A stretch of 17,500 bases of DNA from positions 29,579,304 through 29,596,803 of the forward strand of contig NC_091575.1 in assembly GCF_042767895.1 (NCBI RefSeq), in the 5' to 3' direction. Every line of letters starts with the position of its first letter. Position 1 is the stretch's first letter. Origin of the DNA: Penaeus vannamei (Eukaryota > Arthropoda > Malacostraca > Decapoda > Penaeidae). A program made the translations under genes and the position numbers. Under the pieces are notes generated by a model. It was not told the origin of the DNA, made no database searches, and saw only the letters and a list, made by a program, of their open reading frames with translations. Positions 1 through 7,675 of the stretch are shown one piece after another.

Positions 1-5
1 TGTGT

Positions 6-82
<77 letters not shown>
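1..82. repeat. (TG)n microsatellite at window edge
   Basis: TG dinucleotides run from the first base with one TA interruption at about 9-10. The tract is cut by the window edge, so its true length is unknown. Open frames across it give only alternating Cys-Val and are not coding. Confidence 0.97.
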
Positions 83-83
<1 letters not shown>

Positions 84-560
84 TACGGACCCATACATAT
101 CGACCTCCCTCATTAGGCCGCGGACGTGTTTTCGTGGTGCGTGTATGGATGGGGTCCTTCGTCTGTGTGCGGGGTTTATCGTATTGATTTTGTCCGTCTG
201 TGTGCCGCTCATGGACCGAAATGTTGCCGTTTTTTTTTCTTTTTTTTCCCTGTTGATTTTTGTTTTTGTTTTTTCAAATTTCTTTCCTTATTTTTTTAGT
301 GGGTGATCTTTTTTTTTTCTTAGGGGGGGAGGGAGGGTGTTTATGTCTTCCTTTCTTTCTTTTCGTTTGGATTCGTTTGTTCTTGCTTTTATTTTTGCTT
401 CTCTCGCTCTTTCCCTCGTTCTAAATTTCTTGTTGCGTCGCCCTTCTTACCCTGTCGGTTCGTGTCCCCGTCTGCGAAGGAAGTGCGCTGAGATACTCTC
501 CTCCGGCGGGGGACGCTGACGGGTATAGGCGGGGGCCCTTGGAGAGTGTGCATTCATTGA
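83..560. other. No gene seen; unique DNA with T-rich core
   Basis: Positions 83-220 and 421-560 are of ordinary complexity. The stretch 220-420 is rich in T runs such as those near 231-247 and 310-319. Open frames here are short and rich in Phe, Leu and Val, as expected from T-rich DNA. I recognise no protein, RNA or mobile element. Confidence 0.6.
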
Positions 561-830
561 GGTGACTGCGACCTTCACCCCCCTCCTCCTCCTCCTCCTC
601 CTTCTCCTCTTTCCCTCTCTCTTCTGTCCCCACCCCCTTGTGTCTAGCCCCTCTGCCGTTGCTCTCTATGTCCCTCTCTCACCCTCCCTCCCTCCCTGGC
701 TGCTCCGCGCTACCCCCCTCCCTTCCCCTTCCACCCCCCTCTGCACACCCCATTCTGCTGATACCCGGGACCCCCTCCCCCTCACCAGGCCCCTCCCCCT
801 ATCCCCAGCCAGCCAGCCCGCCCGCCCGTC
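561..830. repeat. C-rich polypyrimidine tract
   Basis: Almost unbroken C/T on the + strand. It contains a (CCT)n run at about 582-602. At 805-829 a short CCAG tetramer repeat passes directly into a CCCG tetramer repeat. Open frames here are Pro/Ser/Leu-rich repeat translations. Confidence 0.85.
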
Positions 831-1042
831 CCACGCGCAGTTGCCAGGTACTGCTTTAAGGTTGCCGTGTTGTTTATTAACGTTTCCACACACGTCTTGT
901 TTACTAAAGATGTATTTATTCCTTCGGCGAATGCGTTTTGCGAGGAGGCCTCGTCTCACGTAGACCTTTTTCGCTCTCGTCTCCGCTGCTGCCGATGCAC
1001 GCTGCTGGGGTTGAACTTGGCCGATGAAAAAGGGTTATTAAC

Positions 1043-1046
<4 letters not shown>
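831..1046. other. Unique DNA, no feature recognised
   Basis: Mixed composition with moderate CpG content and no visible repeat. It lies just upstream of the (AG)n tract and the GC-rich block, so it could be promoter-proximal if the exon candidate at 1701-2185 is real. I found no TATA/initiator pair in it. Confidence 0.5.

Positions 1047-1123
<77 letters not shown>
1047..1123. repeat. (AG)n microsatellite, uninterrupted
   Basis: About 38 perfect AG units, passing into a short impure GAGCGA/GAGAG tail at 1124-1146. The GA-rich strand is the + strand. In arthropods such GA tracts can be bound by GAGA-type factors near promoters, but length and purity here fit ordinary microsatellite expansion equally well. 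Confidence 0.97.
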
Positions 1124-1128
<5 letters not shown>

Positions 1129-1168
1129 GAGGAGAGCGAGAGAGGAGCTCTACCGCCACCACCACTGG

Positions 1169-1170
<2 letters not shown>

Positions 1171-1206
<36 letters not shown>

Positions 1207-1232
1207 GCGGCGGCGGCGGCGGTGGTGGCGGC
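1171..1232. repeat. Compound (CAG)n-(CGG)n triplet repeat
   Basis: Eleven pure CAG-type triplets (1171-1204) change phase-perfectly into CGG triplets with a few GGT variants (1205-1232). On the + strand, one frame gives a short Thr-rich lead, 12 Ser, then 9 Gly, and stops soon after. This could be a coding homopolymer pair or a GC-rich 5' leader. The short ORF and lack of flanking conserved sequence favour non-coding. Confidence 0.9.
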
Positions 1233-1550
1233 CGCGCGGAGTGACGGACAGTTGCCTTTAGTCTAGTCAGGGAGCGCGGGGGTTGCGGGCGCAGGAGAGA
1301 AGGCGCGTGTGCATGTGGAGACGGAGACGGAGACGACGTCGGCCTCGCCTCTTATTCCCCCCTCTTGGGTGTCGCTCGTGTGTCTGTCTGTCTCTCCCTC
1401 TTGTTTTGGAAGCCGTGTCCCTTTTTTTCAATCTAATCTGAGACGCTAGTGTGGTTCACACACCCCGTCACCTCCTGCTACGACTCCAACTCACTTTTGT
1501 TTAAGGACACTGCCCGTGTTTACACTCTAGTCACGTAAAACAAGATCTTG
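1233..1550 (+). other. GC-rich, CpG-containing leader-like stretch
   Basis: This is one of the most CpG-rich parts of the window. It includes three perfect GGAGAC hexamers (1317-1334) and a short GTCT run near 1379-1392. All frames are interrupted, so it is not an obvious coding exon. Its position upstream of the open segment at 1701 would fit a 5' untranslated region or promoter-proximal DNA, but no transcription start signal is convincing. Confidence 0.35.
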
Positions 1551-1700
1551 TGCTTTTTTTATAATACAGATAATATATATATTGTAGAGATAGATAAAAA
1601 AGGAAATATTGCTAAGTCGTTATTCTATTTGTTTGATGTTCGTTGTGAATGAACTCGTGTCATTGAGTAGTGGTGATGATATGCTGAAGCAGACGCGTGA
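1551..1700. other. AT-rich unique DNA before ATG at 1701
   Basis: T run then short TA-rich motif (about 1551-1582), then unique sequence. An upstream ATG at 1681 opens a 14-codon frame that overlaps the ATG at 1701. If this is a transcript leader, that would be a small upstream ORF. No promoter is identified. Confidence 0.4.
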
Positions 1701-2185
1701 ATGTACCATACACTGCCAGCGTTGAGGCCTTCGTATACCAAAGAATTGCAATACCGCATCATACCAAAGAGTGCGAGGAGCGTGGATGTGGCAGGAGCAT
1801 GTTCTGACGAGCAGCAGCCGGAGCATTGCCGCGGCCTGGGCGAGCCTTGCAGTCGAGGAGGAGCCAGCGAGGTAGTCGCCCTTGTGAATTCCCGTCCGGC
1901 CGCTTCTGCTCCAGCCCTTGGGAGGAGGAGGAGAAGGAGCAGCAGCAGTAGTAGTAGCAGCAGCAGCAGAAGAGGCAGCAGCAGTGGCCACAGCAGGAGC
2001 AGCTCCGCCGCCGAGGATTGTATCGCAGTGTGCGAAGCTCCGCCCGTAGCTCCGCCCGTTGGTCTGGAGGCAGCCAGACTCAGCAGGGGAGGAGACATCA
2101 AGGTGGAGGCCCTGTGGCGGAGCCTGGTCGAGACTTGGACGGCCGTACGCCTGAAGATGAAGGTCACGCGAGAGACGTCTTCCAG
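1701..2185 (+). CDS. Candidate first coding exon, Ser/Arg-rich, unknown product
   Basis: Product not recognised. An ATG at 1701 opens a frame of 161 codons plus 2 bases, without a stop until the TAG that lies inside a 5' splice-site match (exon end CAG, then GTAGGT at 2186). An ORF that stays open exactly to a donor is what a coding exon looks like. The predicted peptide has a mixed N-terminal 75 residues, an Arg-then-Ser run (about residues 75-90), a Ser/Arg segment, and a mixed C-terminal tail including ALWRSLVETWTAVRLKMKV. No domain, signal peptide or membrane segment is evident. Against it: the centre is a decayed CAG/AGT repeat, two other frames are also fairly open because the region is GC-rich, and the 2018-2185 stretch reads plausibly in another frame ending DVFQ in phase 0. 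It may be a non-coding exon. Confidence 0.27.
1921..2010. repeat. Imperfect GGA/CAG/AGT triplet repeat
   Basis: GGA triplets (1921-1938) pass into CAG and AGT triplets (1939-1970), then CAG-rich DNA with interruptions to about 2000. It is less pure than the repeat at 1171, as expected for an older or constrained tract. It encodes Ser/Arg in the candidate exon frame, Gln in a second frame, and Leu on the other strand. Confidence 0.85.
2036..2059. repeat. Perfect 12-bp tandem duplication
   Basis: AGCTCCGCCCGT occurs twice head-to-tail (2036-2047 and 2048-2059). The length is a multiple of three, so it does not shift any frame in the candidate exon. Confidence 0.9.
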
Positions 2186-2191
2186 GTAGGT
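2186..2191 (+). other. Candidate 5' splice site (CAG|GTAGGT)
   Basis: Exon-side CAG plus intron-side GTAGGT matches the metazoan consensus except at intron position 4. It is supported by the open frame ending at this point. Sites of this quality also occur by chance, so the call depends on the exon candidate. Confidence 0.35.
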
Positions 2192-2206
2192 CCTCACGCT
2201 CTGCTA

Positions 2207-2222
2207 AGGTCAGCCGAGGTCA
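2207..2222 (+). promoter_or_regulatory. Perfect DR4 nuclear-receptor-type element
   Basis: AGGTCA-GCCG-AGGTCA: two consensus half-sites in direct orientation with a 4-bp spacer. DR4 elements are bound by RXR-type heterodimers, and arthropod EcR/USP (RXR) accepts direct repeats of this spacing. The sequence match is exact; function is inferred. It sits about 20 bp downstream of the candidate splice donor, within a possible first intron. Confidence 0.4.
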
Positions 2223-2530
2223 GACGGCATTTCGGGGCGTCTTTTCCTCTCGTGGCTTTGGAGGGCTTGTCTTTAACCTCGCATTCCAGCCGAGGTCCCG
2301 TCCGAGTTGAGGTCAGACGTCCCCTTGCCTCTGTTACCCCAGATTGGGTCATTCCAGGTTGAGTCCGGTGTCTTTCCTTCTGGCCTCTAAGCCGAGGTCA
2401 GACATCTTTCAATCCCCGTTCCATTATGTTATTTTCTTTTCTGTTTTGTCGCATTTCTTGAAGCTTCCCCTGCCATCCCGCCCTATCTTGGGTCAGGCGC
2501 CGTCACTCCACATTCCAACCTAGGGTCAGA
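2209..2530 (+). repeat. Degenerate dispersed-tandem repeat with GAGGTCAGAC core
   Basis: A core like CATTCCAGCCGAGGTCAGAC recurs in decayed form at about 2213, 2283, 2310, 2391 and 2514, at irregular spacings of roughly 40-130 bp. CATTCCA precedes several copies. This suggests an old tandem array that spread a nuclear-receptor half-site. The copies are too diverged for a clean unit length. Confidence 0.6.
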
Positions 2531-2645
2531 CAACGGAGGAGGAGGAGATGATAATGGTTGAAAGGGGGAAAGGGGTTAGAAGGAGGGAGAGGGGAAGAGG
2601 GAAGAAGGGGAGGAGGGAAGGATCAAGCCGACAGACAGACAGACG
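2526..2645. repeat. Purine-rich tract with GGA and ACAG repeats
   Basis: Short (GGA)n at about 2535-2547, G/A-rich DNA to about 2625, then an ACAG tetramer run at 2630-2644. No coding signal. Confidence 0.8.
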
Positions 2646-2748
2646 CTTGGGACCTGGGGATAACCGTCTTGTAAAGGTCAAACGCGAAATGAAGCAGTTG
2701 TGTCTGGTCACGCAGGGCCACGAGTCGGGGGACGGTTGTCTGGGGCGC
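2646..2748. other. Short unique island
   Basis: Ordinary-complexity DNA between purine blocks. It contains AAAGGTCA at 2673-2680, an exact match to the monomeric NR4A-type (HR38 in insects) response element. No gene seen. Confidence 0.5.
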
Positions 2749-3650
2749 ACGAGAGAGAGAGAAAGGGAGGGGAAGAGAGAGAGAGAATGAGAGAGGAGGG
2801 AAAGAAAGAGAGAGAGAGAATGAGAAAGGAGGGAAAGAAAGGGAGAATGAGAAAGGAGGGAAAGAAAGAGATGATGCGAGAGGAGAAGAAAAAGAGAATG
2901 AGAGACGAATGGAAGAAAGAGATGATAGGAGAGAAGGGGAAGAAAGAGAGAATGGGAAAGGAGGGAGAATGGGAGAGGAGGAAGAAAGAAAGAATGGGAG
3001 AGGAGGGAAGAAAGAGAGAGATATTGGGAAAGGAGAGAAAGAGAGAGAGATTGGGAGAGGAGAGGAGAGGGAGAGAGAGAGAGAGATTGGGAGAGGGAGA
3101 GAGAGAGAGATACATAGAAGGGGAGAGAGAGAGAGAGAGAGATGGGAGAGGGAGAGAGAGAGAGATTGGGAGAGGGAGAGAGAGAGAGAGAGATTGGGAG
3201 AGGGAGAGAGAGAGAGAGATGGTAGAGGTGAGAGAAGAAAGAGAGAGAGATTGGGAGAGGAGAAGAGAGAGAGAGAGATTGGGAGAGGAGAGAAAGAGAA
3301 GAGAGAGATTAGAGGAGAGGAGAGAAAGAGAGAGAGAGATTGAGAGAGGAGAGAAAGAGAGAGAGAGATTGGGAGAGGAGAGAAAGAGAGAGAGAGATTG
3401 GGAGAGGAGAGAAAGAGAGAGAGAGATTGGGAGAGGAGAGAAAGAGAGAGAGAGATTGGGAGAGGAGAGAAAGAGAGAGAGAGATTGGGAGAGGAGAGAA
3501 AGAGAGAAAGAGATTGGGAGAGGAGAGAAAGAAAAGAGAGAGATAGAGAGATTGGGAGAGGAGAAAGAAAAGAGAGAGAGAGATTGGGAGAGAGAAAGAG
3601 ATTAGGAGAGGAGAGAAAGTGAAACAGAGAGAGAGAGAGATTGGGAGACA
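2749..3650. repeat. 900-bp polypurine minisatellite with 29-bp core array
   Basis: Nearly pure G/A on the + strand for 900 bp. The first part (about 2785-3030) has units built on GAATGAGAAAGGAGGGAAAG. The second (about 3030-3650) has units built on ATTGGGAGAGGAGAGAAAG. Starts of ATT in successive units at 3339, 3368, 3397, 3426, 3455, 3484 and 3513 are exactly 29 bp apart. Because 29 is not a multiple of three, the repeat cycles through all frames. The 301-codon Arg/Glu open frame is therefore only a by-product of stop-free purine DNA. Confidence 0.95.
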
Positions 3651-3905
3651 GATCCCCCCCCCCCAGGGAGAGGGAGGGAGGGAGGTAGACGCGGCCACCA
3701 GAGATCTCGCAAGGAAAAGCTCATGCACACCTTGCATGGCTTGCTTGAAGGGCGAATCAGCTGTTTAGGAATGGGTTGCGCGGGGTGGATGGGTTGGTGG
3801 GGGGTGGGGGGGGTAAGTTTGGCGTGCCGGGTTGTCCTTGGGTGTCGTTGTTTGCGATTTGGAAAGGGCTTGCTTTTTCGCGAAATGTTGATGTTGGGCG
3901 TATTT
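3651..3905. other. C run, unique DNA and G-rich stretch; no gene seen
   Basis: C11 at 3654-3664 is followed by GGGA-type purines, then unique DNA at about 3687-3780. A G-rich segment follows at 3782-3813 with four runs of three or more G, a quadruplex-compatible pattern. No gene or promoter recognised. Confidence 0.6.
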
Positions 3906-4125
3906 TATTTTTTTCGTTTTTGTTGTCATCACGGCTATTGTTTTCTTTATTTTCATTAGTATTATTATGTGGTTTTAAATCGTTTTTATTTTTTGTCTTT
4001 GTTGTCATTGTTATTGTTATTACTGTCTTTATCACCATCACTGCAGTCGTTATTGATGTTGCGTTTACTGTAGCAGTTATTATCATTATTACCCTTATTC
4101 ATACTTCCCATTAAATCGTCGTCGT
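3905..4125. repeat. Decayed T-rich triplet repeat
   Basis: Long run of TTA/TTG/ATT/ATC-like triplets that keep a period of three despite many substitutions. On the opposite strand this reads as Thr/Ile/Lys-rich peptide. It looks like an old, mutated trinucleotide microsatellite, not a gene. Confidence 0.65.
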
Positions 4126-4139
4126 TATTTGAGCTTTTA

Positions 4140-4510
4140 CTTCTCACATGTTTTTTCTTCGTCTCTCCTTCCTATAATTTCTCTAATTTTCGCTATTTTT
4201 TTCTTTCTTCATCTCTCCTTTTAATTTCTCTAATTGTCACCGTTCTTCTTTTCCATCTCTCCTTTTTATAATTTCTCTAATTTTCACCATTTCTTCTTTT
4301 CCTTCTTTCCTTTTAATTTCTCTATTTTTCACCATTTCTTCTTTTCCTTCGCTCCCTTTTATAATTTCTCTAATTTTCACCATTTCTTCTTTTCCTTCTT
4401 TCCTTTTAATTTCTCTAATTTTCACCATTTCTTCTTTTCCTTCTTTCCTTATAATTTCTCCAATTCTCACCATTTCTTTTCTTTTTCTTCTCTCCTTATA
4501 ATTTCTCTTT
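4140..4510. repeat. 45/48-bp pyrimidine minisatellite
   Basis: TCTCTAATTTTCACCATTTC recurs with CACC starts at 4238, 4285, 4330, 4378, 4423 and 4468, giving intervals of 47, 45, 48, 45 and 45. The longer units carry TTATAATTTC where the shorter ones carry TTAATTTC. Most intervals are multiples of three, so long open frames appear on both strands: Phe/Asn/His-rich on +, and Lys/Glu/Ile-rich on -. There is no independent sign of coding. Confidence 0.92.
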
Positions 4511-4514
4511 AATT

Positions 4515-4704
4515 TCTCCCCCGGGCAAATTGCTTGCTGTGATTGCTTGCTTTTTGGCGCATGATGGATCTGGCCATTTGTTTCCTCGCCAGCTGGTGTA
4601 TTGGGTTCATTACCGGCGCGTTGTGCTGCCTCATTAGTGTTTCCTGTTGGCCGGAATGTGCATCATCAAGCAGATAACATGATGTGTGCGCGTCGGGAAA
4701 ACAC
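4515..4704. other. High-complexity island, possible regulatory element
   Basis: 190 bp of balanced, non-repetitive sequence between a minisatellite and a GGT array. Visible short motifs: CAGCTG (4590-4595, E-box), TTTGTTTCC (4577-4585, forkhead-like), ATTA cores at 4609 and 4633, and AGATAAC (4672-4678, GATA-like). A 65-codon minus-strand open frame spans it and has mixed composition, but it runs out of the island into repeat and has no supporting signals. Regulatory function is inferred only from motif density and contrast with surroundings. Confidence 0.3.
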
Positions 4705-4965
4705 ATGGGGGTGGTAGGGGAGGGGGTGGTGGTGATGATAGTATGTTGGGATGGTGGTGGTGGAGGAGGTGGTGGTGGTGGTGATAGTGTGTTGGGATGA
4801 CGGTGGTGAAGGTGGTGATAGTGTGTTGGGATGGCGGTGGTGGAGGTGGTGGTGGTGATAGTCGTGCTGGGGGTGGTGGTGATGGTGGTGATAGTCGTGC
4901 TGGGGGTGGTGGTGATGGTGGTGATAGTGTTGCTGTAATAGGGGTGGTGATTGTGGTGGTGGTGT
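4705..4965. repeat. GGT-rich minisatellite, units 33-46 bp
   Basis: GATAGT punctuates GGT/GTG triplets at 4737, 4783, 4817, 4857, 4890 and 4923 (intervals 46, 34, 40, 33, 33). The last two full units are nearly identical. Many GG and GGG tracts make the + strand a weak quadruplex candidate. Open frames here are Gly/Asp/Val repeats. Confidence 0.9.
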
Positions 4966-5090
4966 TGATGTTGCTATTTAGTGGTGACATTGTGATTGCG
5001 ATAGTAGTTTTTTTTTTAATGTTATTAGTATACTGTTTTTGTTTTGCCAAATTTGTTTATCTTTGTTGTCATTGTTTCCGTAGTTAGGGT
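4966..5090. other. T-rich low-complexity DNA
   Basis: Continues the GTT/GAT-like triplet texture, then a T run near 5008-5016 and T-rich sequence. Nothing recognised. Confidence 0.6.
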
Positions 5091-5345
5091 TCACTGTCAC
5101 CATCGTCAACGACTAATATCAACACTGCGTCAACATCACCACGATTTTCAGCTTCATTAATGTTCATCAACACCACCATCATTATCATCATCCCTCACCT
5201 TCATCATTCATCACCACCACCATCGTCACTATCATCATCATCATCACCTCCATTAAGTACCATCTTCATCACCATCACCACCATTAAATACCATCTTCAT
5301 CATCATCATCAATCATCATCAACGTCATCATCATCAGTCAAAGTT
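5091..5345. repeat. Impure (CAT/CAC)n triplet tract
   Basis: ATC/CAC/CAT triplets with interspersed single variants. A subunit ending TTAARTACCATCTTCATCA occurs twice (about 5253 and 5285). On the + strand it reads His/Ser/Ile-rich. No coding evidence. Confidence 0.88.
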
Positions 5346-5410
5346 TGGTTCCAAGAGTCATGCGATATGCTTCTCGGCGCCCAGCTTTAAGGAAGGATGT
5401 GCTTCGCGGC

Positions 5411-5930
5411 GACGGCGGTAGAGGGGTGGAGAGGGAAGGGGATAGAAAGGGAAAGGATGAGGAAAGGAAGAGAAGGGGAAGGGGTTAGGAGCAGGGAAGG
5501 GATGGGATGGGAAATGAAAGGGAAAGGGAGAAGGGATGGGAAAGGAAAGGAAAGGGAGCACGGAAGGGATGGGAAAAGTGGGAAAGGAAAGGGAAGGGAA
5601 AGTGAGCAGGGAAGGGAAAGTGAGCAGGGAAGGGGAAGGTGAAGGGGAAATGAAGACTAAGGGGGCACAGATGGGAAGGAAGAGAGGGAAAGGGAAATGG
5701 ATAGGAAAAGGGAAAAAGTTTATAGGAACAGATGGAAAGGGAGAATGGTAAAAGAGAACTGGAAGGGAGGACGAGGGCAGGGCAGGACATGAATGGAATG
5801 GACGGGAAGGGAAGGGAAGAGAAGGAAATAAGTCCCAAGGGCAAGGGGAGGCAATAGAAGCCAAGGGGGGAGGGGAGGAGGGCAGGCGGGCAGGAGGGGA
5901 GGGCCGTCGGAGAGCGAGAGGGTGCGGGGG
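5411..5930. repeat. Polypurine GGGAAA-type minisatellite
   Basis: Over 500 bp of G/A on the + strand, built from GGGAAGGGAAAGG-like words. A unit AGTGAGCAGGGAAGGGAA is repeated in tandem at about 5601-5637. Open frames on the complementary strand are Pro/Ser/Phe-rich and are repeat translations. Confidence 0.92.
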
Positions 5931-6078
5931 CGCGTTCCTTGGGGTGGCAGACGCGAATTAGAGGTAATGACAAGGTGATGGCGTGTTCCCGTGACAGGAT
6001 GTGCGTGCTTGATAAGAGGATGCGTTTGATTGCGAATTATGCATGCTTCTCGCTGGCGATTTTTGGGCCGGATGGGAG
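5931..6078. other. High-complexity island, possible regulatory element
   Basis: About 140 bp of unique DNA between two purine minisatellites. Motifs seen: AATTA (5956-5960), TAAT (5965-5968), TGATAAGA (6010-6017, GATA-like), AATTATGCATGC (6035-6046, homeodomain/POU-like palindrome). Function is inferred only from motif content. Confidence 0.3.
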
Positions 6079-6480
6079 GAACTCGCCGGGAGGAGGAGGA
6101 GGAGGGGGAGGTGGTGGAGAAGGGGTGTAGAGGGGGAGGTGGGAAAGGAGGGGTTAGAGGTGGAGGGAGGAAAGGAGGTGGAGGGGAAAGGAGGTGGAGG
6201 TAGGAAAGGAGGTGGAGGGGGAAAGGAGGTGGAGGTAGGAAAGGAGGTGGAGGCAGGAAAGGAGGTGGAGGTAGGAAAGGAGGGGGAGGTAGGAAAGGAG
6301 GGGGAGGTGGGAAAGGAGGGGAGGTGGGAAAGGAGGGTGGAAATGGGAAAGGAGGGGGAAAGGAGATGGAAGTGGGAAAGGAGGGGGTTAGAGGTGGAGG
6401 TGGGAAAGGAGGGGGTTAGAGGTGGAGGGGTTGGAGAAAGGGTTAGAGGTGGAGGTGGACGCAGGAGGAGGCAGGAGGCA
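6079..6480. repeat. 18-bp G-rich minisatellite
   Basis: Starts as GGA/GGGGA repeats, then an 18-bp unit GGTGGAGGTAGGAAAGGA recurs with one- to two-base variants from about 6165 to 6330. It then decays to 6480. Because 18 is a multiple of three, one + frame reads repeated KEVEVG hexapeptides and one - frame reads PTSTSF-like hexapeptides. Period and G-richness explain the open frames without any gene. Confidence 0.92.

Positions 6481-7307
<827 letters not shown>

Positions 7308-7352
<45 letters not shown>
7308..7352. repeat. 45-nt T homopolymer, possible retroposed poly(A) tail on minus strand
   Basis: Uninterrupted T run. Read on the minus strand it is A45, with ATTAAA (complement of TTTAAT at 7381-7386) 28 nt upstream. 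That is the spacing of a variant polyadenylation signal before a tail. This would fit the 3' end of a retroposed transcript lying to the right, but no target-site duplication or element body is recognised, and a simple homopolymer expansion is possible. Confidence 0.9.
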
Positions 7353-7354
<2 letters not shown>

Positions 7355-7675
7355 GATGAAGTGAGGTCTGTTCTTTGGATTTTAATTGCTTTTCAACATA
7401 TTGTTCATGGCAGGAGGGGGAGAGGGGTGGGGGGGTTGTGGACTTCATTTTTTATTATTTTATTTTAAAATATTTTTTGTTCGTAATGACGTAGTTTTTG
7501 TATTTGTTGATTTTATTAATAGTTTATGTACGGTGTTTTTAGCTTCGTATTTTTATTATTTCTACTTTGAGGTTTTTGTTTTTGGATATTTGATTTATGG
7601 TCTTGTTCTTGTCATTGCTTTTAACTTTGCGTTTTTATAATGGTTTAGGAAGTATTGTTTCTACATATAAATGAA
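7353..7675. other. G-rich patch then AT-rich DNA; no gene seen
   Basis: At 7412-7440 a G-rich stretch has G5, G4 and G7 runs. From 7441 the + strand is T-rich. An 84-codon Phe/Val-rich frame is explained by composition. Confidence 0.55.

Noticed and set aside
1625..2197. 190-codon minus-strand frame with a long Leu run
   Set aside because: The Leu run is the complement of the CAG/AGT repeat, the start is not ATG, and GC-rich DNA opens several frames here.
2700..3605. 301-codon Arg/Glu-rich open frame
   Set aside because: Translation of a G/A minisatellite with 29-bp period; purine DNA lacks TAA/TAG/TGA in most phases, so openness is expected. All frames are similarly open.
4509..4706. 65-codon minus-strand frame of mixed composition
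   Set aside because: Looks protein-like but short, with no recognised domain or splice context; the ATG is not in a notable context. I treat the DNA as a possible noncoding island.
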